DNA from: Lachnospiraceae bacterium
GTDB taxonomy: Bacteria > Bacillota > Clostridia > Lachnospirales > Lachnospiraceae
Assembly: GCA_024698485.1 (NCBI GenBank)
Contig: JAILRC010000064.1
Location: 1-32,117, forward strand
Reading direction: 5' to 3'
DNA: 32,117 nt
Position numbers and translations under genes: made by a program. Below are positions 1-7,223 of this stretch, piece after piece; positions within the stretch are counted from its first letter, which is position 1; each line of letters starts with the position of its first letter. Under the pieces are notes generated by a model, which made no database searches, had not been told where the DNA came from, and was given only the letters and a program-made list of their open reading frames with translations.

Positions 1-71
1 GACTGGATCTGCTGGCTTCCGGAAGAAGTACATCCGGTTCCGCCACAAACTAAGACATGTGAACGATACAT
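1..71 (-). CDS. NuoF/HydB-like NADH dehydrogenase subunit, N-terminus only (partial)
   Basis: Reading the minus strand from the ATG at 71, the first 23 codons give MYRSHVLVCGGTGCTSSGSQ followed by QIQ. The C-G-G-T-G-C-T-S-S-G pattern is the start of the thioredoxin-like [2Fe-2S] domain at the N-terminus of NuoF/HydB proteins in bifurcating [FeFe]-hydrogenases. A clear AGGAGG lies 7-8 bases upstream of the ATG. The gene follows the [2Fe-2S] protein by 15 bases and continues beyond the left edge. By family, the full protein would carry FMN, NADH and Fe-S sites and pass electrons between NAD(H), ferredoxin and the hydrogenase subunit. Only the first domain is visible, so the subunit assignment rests on this motif and the operon. 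Confidence 0.8.
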   Translation of the reverse strand, partial: MYRSHVLVCGGTGCTSSGSQQIQ

Positions 72-86
72 AGTGTGCTTTCCTCC

Positions 87-458
87 TTATTTCATTGCCT
101 TCTGTAAAGTGTAATCATAGATGGGGGTTCCGCCGATGAGATGCTTCTCGACTACTTCCATAGCCTTCTCGGGGTTCATCTTGATATATGTAACTTTTTC
201 CTTGCCGGGCTCAAGAACCTCAACGATGGGCTCATACTGGCAAAGACCGATACATCCTGTCTGAACGACAGAAATGTCTTTTAAATTCTTGGTCATAACG
301 GCTTCGGAAAGAGCATTGAGGACGGGGCTTGCACCGCTTGCGATACCGCAGGTAGCCATACCGACGATAACACGTGTGCCTGCTTCGGATTCAGCGCGAA
401 GTCCGACCTGTCCCTGCATCTTATCACGAATTGCCTGTAATTCTGCAAGAGATTTCAT
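87..458 (-). CDS. Thioredoxin-like [2Fe-2S] ferredoxin protein of hydrogenase operon
   Basis: A 123-residue protein of the thioredoxin-like [2Fe-2S] ferredoxin family, with the typical segments MATCGIASGA (residues 34-43) and QTGCIGLC (66-73). It probably passes electrons within, or to, the NAD-linked hydrogenase complex encoded around it. Only three cysteines are present (37, 69, 73). NuoE-type domains have a C-X4-C pair first, and here the place of the second Cys is Gly42, so the fourth ligand is missing or replaced. I recall the same pattern in clostridial relatives, so it is probably a family trait and not a mutation. The gene sits between the small ATPase and NuoF/HydB genes on the same strand, the usual order in clostridial hydrogenase operons. 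Confidence 0.85.
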   Translation of the reverse strand: MKSLAELQAIRDKMQGQVGLRAESEAGTRVIVGMATCGIASGASPVLNALSEAVMTKNLKDISVVQTGCIGLCQYEPIVEVLEPGKEKVTYIKMNPEKAMEVVEKHLIGGTPIYDYTLQKAMK

Positions 459-521
459 GTTTGTTCCTCCTAATTTTCTTCGGTAATGATGTCGCCACAG
501 ACGAAATTCTGTGGATGATGA

Positions 522-1082
522 TTAAATAATCATTTGTCCCGCATTGACTTCTTCGGTGTTTTCCTTAAGAAAATCTTTTATGAAACGGGACACTTCCGGA
601 ACGTCGAAAGGGACGTCTCCGAGTGTTTCGCGAAATTCTCTGGTGTCCAGTGTAAAACGCCTGTCATTGTAGGAGTAGCTGTAGAGAAAATCGCACTGTT
701 GATGCATGACTATCAATTGATGCATTGTAGACACCATGTCACCCAAAGGCATCCTGTCGATGCTTGAGAGAACATAGGAAGCGCTTATGACGGTTCCCAC
801 TCCGACTTCGGAGCGGATGTCAAAAGTTCCTCCGGTCATTTCCGCGGACTGTTTGAAAAACGGAACGCCAAGTCCCACTTTTCTGGTGGTCCGTGTGGTA
901 AAGAAGGGATCGGTAACTTTCGAAAGCTGTTCGGGAGTCATTCCGCAACCGTTGTCGTCGATGGTGACGGTGAGACGGTCTTTTGCGGTGTCCGCTTCCA
1001 CGGTGATCTTGATCAGCGTGGCCTTCGCTTTTACCGAGTTCTCGGTGATGTCCAACACATTAAGTGAAATTTCAGTCATCAT
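522..1082 (-). CDS. Small histidine-kinase-type ATP-binding protein in hydrogenase operon
   Basis: A 186-residue protein that is essentially one GHKL/HATPase_c domain. It shows an N box (ITENSVKAKA), a G1 box (DDNGCGM) and a G2 region (GLGVPFFKQSAEMTGG) followed by GVGT. There is no dimerisation/H-box domain and no membrane segment. It is therefore not a conventional sensor kinase and may bind ATP to regulate or phosphorylate a partner. The remaining 80 or so residues match no domain I know. It starts 10 bases after the NuoE-like gene and lies upstream of the [2Fe-2S] gene, so it is very likely co-transcribed. Such ATPases recur in clostridial hydrogenase operons. The target is unknown. A second ATPase, of RsbW type, is encoded in the divergent operon. 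Confidence 0.85.
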   Translation of the reverse strand: MMTEISLNVLDITENSVKAKATLIKITVEADTAKDRLTVTIDDNGCGMTPEQLSKVTDPFFTTRTTRKVGLGVPFFKQSAEMTGGTFDIRSEVGVGTVISASYVLSSIDRMPLGDMVSTMHQLIVMHQQCDFLYSYSYNDRRFTLDTREFRETLGDVPFDVPEVSRFIKDFLKENTEEVNAGQMII

Positions 1083-1092
1083 AGGCTTTTAC

Positions 1093-1587
1093 TTAGTTGT
1101 ACTTAGCTAAGATCTCGTCAAGAGAATCAACAGTAAGCTTGCCGTAAACGTCATCATTGATCATCATTACGGGAGCAAGACCGCAGGCACCGATGCAACG
1201 GCATGCGTCAAGTGAGAACTTCCTGTCGGGAGTGCACTCACCACCCTTAATGCCAAGCTTTTCCTCAAGCTTCTCGTATACAGGGCCTGAACCCTTAACG
1301 TAGCAAGCGGTACCGAGACATACAGAAATTCTGTACTGTCCCTTCGGGAAAAGAGCAAACTGTGCATAGAAGGTGGATACACCGTAAACCTTCTCAAGCG
1401 GGATGCCGAGCTCGTCAGCGATCATTGTCTGAACTTCGATGGGGAGATAGCCGTAAATTTCCTGAGCGTGCTGCATTATGGGCATAAGGCAACCTTTCTC
1501 GCCGCGTAATTCACGGATCACTTCCTTGAGCTGGGCTTCCTGCTCTTTGGTTCCTGTGAAAGGAACTGAACTTTTCTTAGAGCTCAT
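1093..1587 (-). CDS. NuoE/HydC-like [2Fe-2S] subunit of NAD-linked hydrogenase
   Basis: A 164-residue NuoE family protein, normal in length. The N-terminal helical part (residues 15-75) contains the typical YGYLP and VYGVSTFYAQF segments. The thioredoxin-like domain has all four cluster cysteines: C90 and C95 in CLGTAC, and C131 and C135 in CIGAC. In trimeric and tetrameric bifurcating [FeFe]-hydrogenases this subunit carries one [2Fe-2S] cluster and pairs with the NuoF/HydB flavoprotein. An AGGAGG lies 8 bases before the ATG. It is the first gene of the leftward operon, behind a candidate promoter at 1658-1686. The catalytic HydA expected at the far end is outside the window. Confidence 0.9.
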   Translation of the reverse strand: MSSKKSSVPFTGTKEQEAQLKEVIRELRGEKGCLMPIMQHAQEIYGYLPIEVQTMIADELGIPLEKVYGVSTFYAQFALFPKGQYRISVCLGTACYVKGSGPVYEKLEEKLGIKGGECTPDRKFSLDACRCIGACGLAPVMMINDDVYGKLTVDSLDEILAKYN

Positions 1588-1657
1588 AATGGAAACCTCC
1601 TAAATATATGTTGTTGGTTTGTCGTCAAAAGGCCGTCCGATCGTATTCGTTAAAAAA

Positions 1658-1686
1658 ATAACAATAGGACAGACCGTTCGTAACAA
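1658..1686 (-). promoter_or_regulatory. Candidate sigma-A promoter of leftward hydrogenase operon
   Basis: On the minus strand a TTGTTA -35 (1681-1686) and a TGTTAT -10 (1658-1663) are separated by exactly 17 bases, about 70 bases upstream of the NuoE-like start. Each hexamer matches the consensus at four or five positions. This is a pattern call only. Confidence 0.45.
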
Positions 1687-1785
1687 TTATTCTACCATAA
1701 GTCTGTTAAAAATACCACAAAAAAATATTTGCCGTTTTTTGACCCAAAATCCCACCCTATGCCACATAATATTTATGTTGTCGGA

Positions 1786-1814
1786 TTGAAAACAGTGCTT
1801 TTTTTTGGTAAAAT
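1786..1814 (+). promoter_or_regulatory. Sigma-A promoter of rightward sensory hydrogenase operon
   Basis: TTGAAA (1786-1791), a 17-base spacer with a run of eight T, and TAAAAT (1809-1814) form a near-consensus vegetative promoter. It lies 65 bases upstream of the DRTGG gene. The -10 boxes of the two divergent promoters are about 145 bases apart, so one regulator bound between them could control both operons. Confidence 0.65.
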
Positions 1815-1878
1815 AAAAGAACTGAAAATTTGGTAAATAGACAGATGATTTAACATAAGATCGTATTCGGAGGTTTAT

Positions 1879-2241
1879 ATGACAGTCAGAGATGTACAGG
1901 AAACATTGGGAGCCAGGTTTGCCAGCGGAGAAGAATGGGCTGACAGGGAAGTGCATATGGCCTGCGGCTCCGACATGATGAGCGATGTTCTTGCTTTTGT
2001 CAAGGACAGGGCGGTTCTCCTTACGGGGCTTTGCAACCCTCAGGTTATCAGAACGGCGGAGATGATGGACGTGGTCGCCATCGTTTTTGTACGCAGCAAA
2101 AAGCCGGATGAGACCATGATCGAACTGGCCAACGAAAGAGAGATCCCCCTTCTTTGCACGGGGCACAGAATGTTTTCGGCATGCGGCCTACTCTATGAAA
2201 AAGGATTACGCGGAGGTGCCGATTATGAGCGACTCAATTAA
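1879..2241 (+). CDS. DRTGG domain protein (first copy)
   Basis: A 120-residue stand-alone DRTGG-type domain, a fold otherwise found attached to CBS or phosphotransacetylase domains and thought to bind a ligand. It starts MTVRDVQETLGARF and runs through the alternating beta/alpha pattern AVLLTGLCNPQVIRTAEM, VVAIVFV and IPLLCTGHRMFSACGLL. It contains four cysteines. A GGAGG lies 5 bases before the ATG. The stop codon overlaps the start of the next gene by 17 bases, suggesting translational coupling. A diverged relative is encoded at 6116-6454, so two such proteins bracket the hydrogenase-like and EAL genes. The ligand and exact role are unknown; in this context a small sensing subunit is plausible. 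Confidence 0.8.
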   Translation: MTVRDVQETLGARFASGEEWADREVHMACGSDMMSDVLAFVKDRAVLLTGLCNPQVIRTAEMMDVVAIVFVRSKKPDETMIELANEREIPLLCTGHRMFSACGLLYEKGLRGGADYERLN

Positions 2242-2650
2242 GCTGAATTATAAGATCACCGACGAGGATTTCACAAGAGCGGGGGAAGCTTCGGGAGATG
2301 TGAAGAAGAGACTTCGGCAGATGGGATGTTCTCCCGAGGTCATCAGAAAAGTGGCCATCGCCATGTATGAGGGTGAGATCAATATGGTCATTCATGCCGA
2401 CGGCGGCGAGATCGATGTGGAGATCTCTCCCGAAGAGATACTCATGGTTCTTAAAGACAAGGGCCCGGGTATCCCCGACATTGAAAAAGCAATGCAGGCA
2501 GGGTACTCCACTGCACCTGATAATGTTCGTGCGCTGGGCTTCGGTGCGGGAATGGGATTACCGAACATGAAGAAGTACTCCGACGAAATGCATATAGATA
2601 CTGTTGTGGGAGTGGGAACCACAGTCACCATGAAGGTTTATCAGCAATAA
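2225..2650 (+). CDS. RsbW/SpoIIAB-like anti-sigma-factor-type ATPase
   Basis: A 141-residue GHKL ATPase of the serine-kinase/anti-sigma type. Motifs are the N box YEGEINMVIHA, the G1 box DKGPGIPD and the G2 box GFGAGMGLPNMKKYSD, with a final GVGTTVTMKV strand. I chose the ATG at 2225 (MSDSIKLNY) because GGAGG lies 8 bases upstream; an in-frame ATG at 2195 would add ten residues but lacks an equally placed SD. The reading frame overlaps the DRTGG gene by 17 bases and ends 64 bases before the likely start of the hydrogenase-like gene. Members of this class phosphorylate or sequester partner proteins. No sigma factor or STAS-domain partner is visible here, so its target may be one of the neighbouring proteins. 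Confidence 0.85.
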   Translation: MSDSIKLNYKITDEDFTRAGEASGDVKKRLRQMGCSPEVIRKVAIAMYEGEINMVIHADGGEIDVEISPEEILMVLKDKGPGIPDIEKAMQAGYSTAPDNVRALGFGAGMGLPNMKKYSDEMHIDTVVGVGTTVTMKVYQQ

Positions 2651-2714
2651 AATGCGGGATGAGCGAAGGACCGATTCAATTTTTCGCCATCCTTATCAGT
2701 TATGGGGTGATGCT

Positions 2715-4007
2715 TTGAACAACGAAAACATATTTACCAACTCGGTGAAACTGGATCCGGATCTGTGCAAGGGATGCATCAACTGCATCAAGCGTTGTCC
2801 GACCCAGGCCATCCGGGTGAGAAATCATAAAGCCATTATAAGCAAAGAGCGCTGCATAGATTGCGGAGAATGCATCAGGATCTGCGAAAATCATGCAAAG
2901 CTTCCGTCCTACGACCCTTTGGACGTTATCAACGATTATGAGTACACAGTGGCGCTGCCCGCTCCGTCTCTTTACGGGCAGTTCAACAATCTCGACGATG
3001 TAAACATAGTTCTTACCGCGCTGAAGAGAATGGGCTTCGACGATGTGTATGAAGTGGGGGCTTCCGCGGAGGTGGTCTCCCAGCTTTCAAGAGCCTACAT
3101 TAAAGAACACAAGGAGCAATGGCCCTTCATAAGCACGGCCTGTCCGTCGGTAGTGCGCCTTATACGCGTGAAATTTCCCAACCTTATAGAGCATCTTTTG
3201 CCCATCGCACCTCCTGTGGAAATAGCTGCAAAGGAAGCACGGAAGAGAGCGGTGGAAAAGAGCGGTCTGCCCGAGGACAAGATCGGGGTGATCTTTATCT
3301 CTCCCTGCCCGTCCAAGGTGACTGCCATGAAATCGCCTCTTGGCATGGAAAAGAGCAACATTGACGCAGTCTGTGCCATCAAGGATGTATATGTTAAGCT
3401 GCTTCCTTTGATGAAACAGATCGATGAACCCGAAGACCTGGCCATAGCAGGAAAGATCGGCGTGGGCTGGGGGATCTCCGGAGGTGAAGCGGGAGGTCTC
3501 ATCACCGACAACTATCTGGCTGCGGACGGCATAGAAAACGTGAACAAGATCCTTGAAGATCTGGAGGATCAGAAATTTGAAAATCTTGAATTCATTGAGC
3601 TCAATGCCTGCAACGGAGGCTGCGTGGGCGGCGTCCTGACGGTGGAGAACCCTTTCATAGCCAAGGTCAAGATGAACAGGCTGAAAAAGTATATGCCTGT
3701 TGCGCTGAAGAGACTTGAATCGGGAGATGCGATCCGTCCCGAAGACGCCATGTGGACAAAGGAGATCGAGTACGAGCCTGTTTTCATGCTGGGCGAAAGC
3801 ATGAAGGAGAGCATCCAAAAGATGAACAAGGTCTCCGAGATCGAAAAGAGGCTCCCGGGCCTTGACTGCGGGGCGTGCGGAGCACCCACCTGTCTGGCGC
3901 TTGCCGAAGACATCGTGAAGGGACAGGCCAAGGAACTGGATTGTATACATCTCCTCAGAGAATATGTTCACAAGCTTTCGGGGGAGATCAGCAAGATCGA
4001 TATGTGA
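2715..4007 (+). CDS. [FeFe]-hydrogenase-like, probably sensory (group D-like)
   Basis: A 430-residue Fe-S protein. With the TTG start it has two [4Fe-4S] motifs (Cys 18/21/24/28 and 47/50/53/57), the [FeFe]-hydrogenase large-subunit domain (about 75-330) and a C-terminal Fe-S domain with Cys 385/388/393/410, as in RnfB and acetogen corrinoid proteins. H-cluster cysteines 143, 198, 299 and 303 are kept. The first motif reads STACPS, with Ala where active enzymes have the proton-relay Cys. The second, SPCPSKVTA, lacks the usual Glu. The third, NACNGGC, has Asn for Met. This suggests low turnover and sensing. TTG 2715 has GGGGTGAT at 7-base spacing and the family-like start MNNENIFTNSVKLD; ATG 2652 would add 21 residues. 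There are no PAS or kinase domains, so signalling must use partners. Confidence 0.85.
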   Translation: MNNENIFTNSVKLDPDLCKGCINCIKRCPTQAIRVRNHKAIISKERCIDCGECIRICENHAKLPSYDPLDVINDYEYTVALPAPSLYGQFNNLDDVNIVLTALKRMGFDDVYEVGASAEVVSQLSRAYIKEHKEQWPFISTACPSVVRLIRVKFPNLIEHLLPIAPPVEIAAKEARKRAVEKSGLPEDKIGVIFISPCPSKVTAMKSPLGMEKSNIDAVCAIKDVYVKLLPLMKQIDEPEDLAIAGKIGVGWGISGGEAGGLITDNYLAADGIENVNKILEDLEDQKFENLEFIELNACNGGCVGGVLTVENPFIAKVKMNRLKKYMPVALKRLESGDAIRPEDAMWTKEIEYEPVFMLGESMKESIQKMNKVSEIEKRLPGLDCGACGAPTCLALAEDIVKGQAKELDCIHLLREYVHKLSGEISKIDM

Positions 4008-4087
4008 CAAATGTTAAAGTTTACATACAATTTCTTTTAAAACATGGGAATATATGATAGAATGAAGCGGAAGTTGTTGCGCATTTT

Positions 4088-4110
4088 TCTGTAACGGTTT
4101 GTTTTACAGA
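4088..4110 (+). other. Inverted repeat in leader of the EAL gene
   Basis: TCTGTAA (4088-4094) and TTACAGA (4104-4110) are perfect inverted arms around nine bases, 62 bases before the EAL start codon. A weak promoter-like TAGAAT lies upstream at about 4055-4061. It could be an operator or a small leader hairpin. No T tract follows, so it is not an intrinsic terminator for the hydrogenase-like gene. Confidence 0.35.
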
Positions 4111-4172
4111 TTTCAGAATTTATATCCCAGACAGAAAACAGATGCTGGTATCAGATCCGGAAGGGGCAAGTT

Positions 4173-6119
4173 ATGAATTATATAATTTACTTTGACATAG
4201 CGGCGATACTTCTTGCTGTGGTCATTATAATCGAATATGTGATGAGAAGCACCATCAAATCCCGCAAAACGGATGCTTTTCTTGCAATCCTGAGCATTGC
4301 TACCGTGGCGACGGCTTTTGACCTGGGAAGCAGTTTTGCGCTGAGATACATCGATGTGCTCCCCCTCTGGTTCAATCATGTGCTGCTGATAGGCTTTTTT
4401 GTGACATATCATGCTTTGCCGCCTCAGTATCTTTACTACATGATCGTGTCTTCCAAGTCGGATGAGGAACGTTACACTCCTCTGGAAACCTTTGCCATTA
4501 TTGTTCCATACACTCTGGATCTCATCCTGACGGCCACCAACGGCTTGCACCATTACGTTTACTATATCGACGATCAGCTGGTCTATCATTCCGGCTACGG
4601 GTCCTATATAAGCTATGCCCTTACCTTCCTGTACATCGGCATGGCAGCGGGATATTTCCTGAAAAGGCGAAAGACCATTCATTACAGGCAGATCATCAAT
4701 ATGGCGATCTACACTGTGATCCTGGTGATCGGCATTATTGTTCAGATCCTTAATCCAAATCTTCTGGTCATCAATTTCGGCGTAATGCTTTCGATCCTTA
4801 TCATGGCGTTTACCATGGAAAGTCCGGCTTACTACGAAGAACAGGAATTGGGCATATACAATCGCCTGGCATTCCAGACCGTCAGCGCCAACCTCATCGC
4901 CAACGGAAAACAGTTTGCTGTGGTGGGTGTCAAGGCGGAAGGACTTGCGGATTTCAGACAGATCGTGGGAATAGGAAGCGTGGCGCAGTTACGTAAAGAG
5001 ATCGCCAAGTTCCTTGTTTCCGTAGCGGGAAGAAAGAATGTTTTCTCTTTCACCGAATCCAGATTTGCCATTATAGTCGACGGCGGAGAATCCGAAGTGG
5101 AAATGCTGATAAAGAAGATACGCCGTCGTTTTGAAAATCCTTTTGAAGCCAATGAGGAAGGCATCAGGCTTTCATGCTCTATGTGCCGGTTCGCTTTCCC
5201 GAGAGATGTTCAGTCCACGGAAAATGTAATGAACCTTCTGGAGTACTCCCTTACAAAATCCGCGGAAATGGGCAAGGAAACGGTTGTGGTTGCGGACGCT
5301 GCCCTGCTCGAGGAAAAGAGACGTTCCACTCAGGTTCTCAGGATACTTAAAAGAGCCTTGGCAGAAAACCGTTTCAGCGTTTATTATCAGCCCATTTATT
5401 CCGTTGAAACCCGTCATTTTACATCTGCCGAAGCGCTGCTCCGACTGTATGACGATGATTTTGGTTTCATCAGCCCCGAAGAATTTGTTCCCATTGCGGA
5501 AAAGAACGGTCTGATCATTAAGATCGACGAATATGTTTTCAGGGAAGTCAGCAAGTTTATCTCCACTAACAAGATCTGGGAAAAGGGCATAGAATATATT
5601 GATGTCAACCTTTCTCCCATGCAGTGTCTCCAGGACGATCTTTTTGAGAGACTCACCATGATAATGGATGAATATAAACTGGATTACTCCCGTATCAGCC
5701 TCGAGATCACCGAAACAGCCAGCCTGCTTTCCGGAAAGATCCTGAGACAGAATATGCAAAGGATGACGGAGGCCGGGGTCAGATTCTCATTGGATGACTA
5801 CGGAACAGGGTTTGCAAATCTGACGACGGTCGTTGAGTATCCGTTCTCCATCGTTAAGCTGGACAAGAAGATGCTCTGGACCGCCATGAAGAACGACAAG
5901 GCCATGACGGTTCTCAGACAGACCATAAGAATGATGAAACAGTTGTCGCTGGAACTCATTGCCGAGGGCGTAGAGACCGAGGAACAGGCTCAGCTTCTTG
6001 CATATTACGGCTGTGATTTCTTCCAGGGTTATTTCTACGCAAAGCCTCAGAACGGAGAGTCTTTCATAAAATTCCTTGAGAATAATGCGGCAAAGAAAGA
6101 GGAAGACGAAGTTATATGA
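4173..6119 (+). CDS. 7TM-degenerate GGDEF-EAL c-di-GMP phosphodiesterase
   Basis: A 648-residue membrane protein. Residues 1-215 hold about seven hydrophobic helices, like the 7TM N-terminal sensor of histidine kinases. Residues 225-375 are a GGDEF-type domain with the signature replaced by FTESRF (293-298), so it should not make c-di-GMP. Residues 390-640 are an EAL domain with every catalytic marker present: E420-A421-L422, N479, E511, D541-D542, K564, E599 in EGVET, and Q618. Hydrolysis of c-di-GMP is therefore likely. The ATG follows AAGGGG. Its stop overlaps the next ATG (ATGA), which ties it to the second DRTGG protein. It begins 165 bases after the hydrogenase-like gene, leaving room for its own promoter. 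The input of the 7TM part is unknown. Confidence 0.9.
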   Translation: MNYIIYFDIAAILLAVVIIIEYVMRSTIKSRKTDAFLAILSIATVATAFDLGSSFALRYIDVLPLWFNHVLLIGFFVTYHALPPQYLYYMIVSSKSDEERYTPLETFAIIVPYTLDLILTATNGLHHYVYYIDDQLVYHSGYGSYISYALTFLYIGMAAGYFLKRRKTIHYRQIINMAIYTVILVIGIIVQILNPNLLVINFGVMLSILIMAFTMESPAYYEEQELGIYNRLAFQTVSANLIANGKQFAVVGVKAEGLADFRQIVGIGSVAQLRKEIAKFLVSVAGRKNVFSFTESRFAIIVDGGESEVEMLIKKIRRRFENPFEANEEGIRLSCSMCRFAFPRDVQSTENVMNLLEYSLTKSAEMGKETVVVADAALLEEKRRSTQVLRILKRALAENRFSVYYQPIYSVETRHFTSAEALLRLYDDDFGFISPEEFVPIAEKNGLIIKIDEYVFREVSKFISTNKIWEKGIEYIDVNLSPMQCLQDDLFERLTMIMDEYKLDYSRISLEITETASLLSGKILRQNMQRMTEAGVRFSLDDYGTGFANLTTVVEYPFSIVKLDKKMLWTAMKNDKAMTVLRQTIRMMKQLSLELIAEGVETEEQAQLLAYYGCDFFQGYFYAKPQNGESFIKFLENNAAKKEEDEVI

Positions 6120-6454
6120 CAGTAAAAGAAATGGCGGACAGCCTTGGATTCAAGATATTGAACGAAGCGGAAAGCACAAACGCGAAGAAGATCGGATCGG
6201 TTTATTGTTGCGACCTTTTGAGCATTGCCATGTCGAAAATGAGCGAAGAAGCTGCTTGGGTCACGGTAATGAGCAACATGAACACTCTGGCGGTGGCCAG
6301 TCTCACGGACGTTTCCTGTGTGATCCTTGCGGAAGGCGTGGCTGTGGATGAAGGCATGCTGGCAAAGGCCAAGGAGCAGGAGATCGCCCTGTTCTCCACT
6401 GAGCTTCCGGTGTTTGAAGCCGCAATGATGGTGGGAAAAGCCATCGGGAAATGA
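6116..6454 (+). CDS. DRTGG domain protein (second copy)
   Basis: A 112-residue stand-alone DRTGG-like protein, related in layout to the product of 1879-2241: both begin MTV(R/K)(D/E) with an early LG. The segments WVTVMSNMNTLAVASLTDVS, CVILAEGVAVDEGMLAKAKE and ALFSTELPVFEAAMMVG follow the domain's strand-helix pattern. Its start codon overlaps the stop of the EAL gene (ATGA), so the two are translationally coupled and probably made in fixed ratio. The copies are too diverged to be a recent duplication. A ligand-sensing or partner-binding role in the locus is inferred; no catalytic motif is visible. Confidence 0.75.
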   Translation: MTVKEMADSLGFKILNEAESTNAKKIGSVYCCDLLSIAMSKMSEEAAWVTVMSNMNTLAVASLTDVSCVILAEGVAVDEGMLAKAKEQEIALFSTELPVFEAAMMVGKAIGK

Positions 6455-6492
6455 GACGTTTAAATAATTGAAAATGACGGGAGGTGTAAATC

Positions 6493-7209
6493 ATGGAATT
6501 AAAAGAAGTATTCTACGATCTGCACCTCCATTCCTGTCTTTCCCCCTGCGGGGATGACGAAATGACGCCCGCGACCATTGCGGGCATGGCGGCTCTCAAC
6601 GGTTTGCAGGTCATTGCCCTTACGGACCACAATTCCTGCAGAAATTGCGAGCCTTTTTTGAAAGCATGTGAGTTTTACGGGATCCTGGGTATCCCCGGGA
6701 TGGAACTCACAACATCCGAAGAGATCCATGTGGTCTGCCTGTTTTCCGATCTTGCGGATGCTTTGAAGTTCGATGCCTATGTGTATGAACATCTCATGAA
6801 TGTGGAGAACAATGAGAAGATCTTTGGGAAACAGCAGATCATGAATGAAGATGACGAAGAGATCGGCAGACTTTCAAAACTGCTGATCAATGCGACGGAC
6901 ATCGATTTTGACAAGGTTTTTGACCTTGTGGCCTCCTACAACGGGATTATGATCCCTGCCCATCTGGACAAAACATCCACCTCCCTGCTGTCGCAGCTTG
7001 GCTTCATTCCGCCGGAATCAAAATTCAGGACCGCGGAACTTAAAAACATGGCAAATCTCCACAGATTAAGAAAAGAGCATCCGTACCTTGAGAATTGTAA
7101 GATCATCACAAGTTCGGATGCACATTATGTTAAACATATAAATCAGGCGGTAAACACCCTTCTGGTGGAAGAACTTTCAGCGGAAGCGGTACTTAAAGCG
7201 TTAAGCTGA
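6493..7209 (+). CDS. PHP domain phosphoesterase
   Basis: A 238-residue protein of the PHP (polymerase and histidinol phosphatase) metal-dependent phosphoesterase family. The metal-binding motifs are all visible: DLHLHS (His11, His13), TDHN (Asp45, His46), GMELTT (Glu71), the following EEIHV (His79), IPAHLDK (His157) and SSDAH (Asp209, His211). There is no polymerase or other added domain, so it probably cleaves a small phosphate ester or nucleotide. It has its own strong SD (GGGAGGTG) and lies 38 bases after the second DRTGG gene, closing the rightward block. PHP genes often accompany DRTGG and hydrogenase-like genes in Clostridia, as I recall, but the substrate is not known. Confidence 0.85.
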   Translation: MELKEVFYDLHLHSCLSPCGDDEMTPATIAGMAALNGLQVIALTDHNSCRNCEPFLKACEFYGILGIPGMELTTSEEIHVVCLFSDLADALKFDAYVYEHLMNVENNEKIFGKQQIMNEDDEEIGRLSKLLINATDIDFDKVFDLVASYNGIMIPAHLDKTSTSLLSQLGFIPPESKFRTAELKNMANLHRLRKEHPYLENCKIITSSDAHYVKHINQAVNTLLVEELSAEAVLKALS

Positions 7210-7223
7210 ATCTGCTTTTCGGA

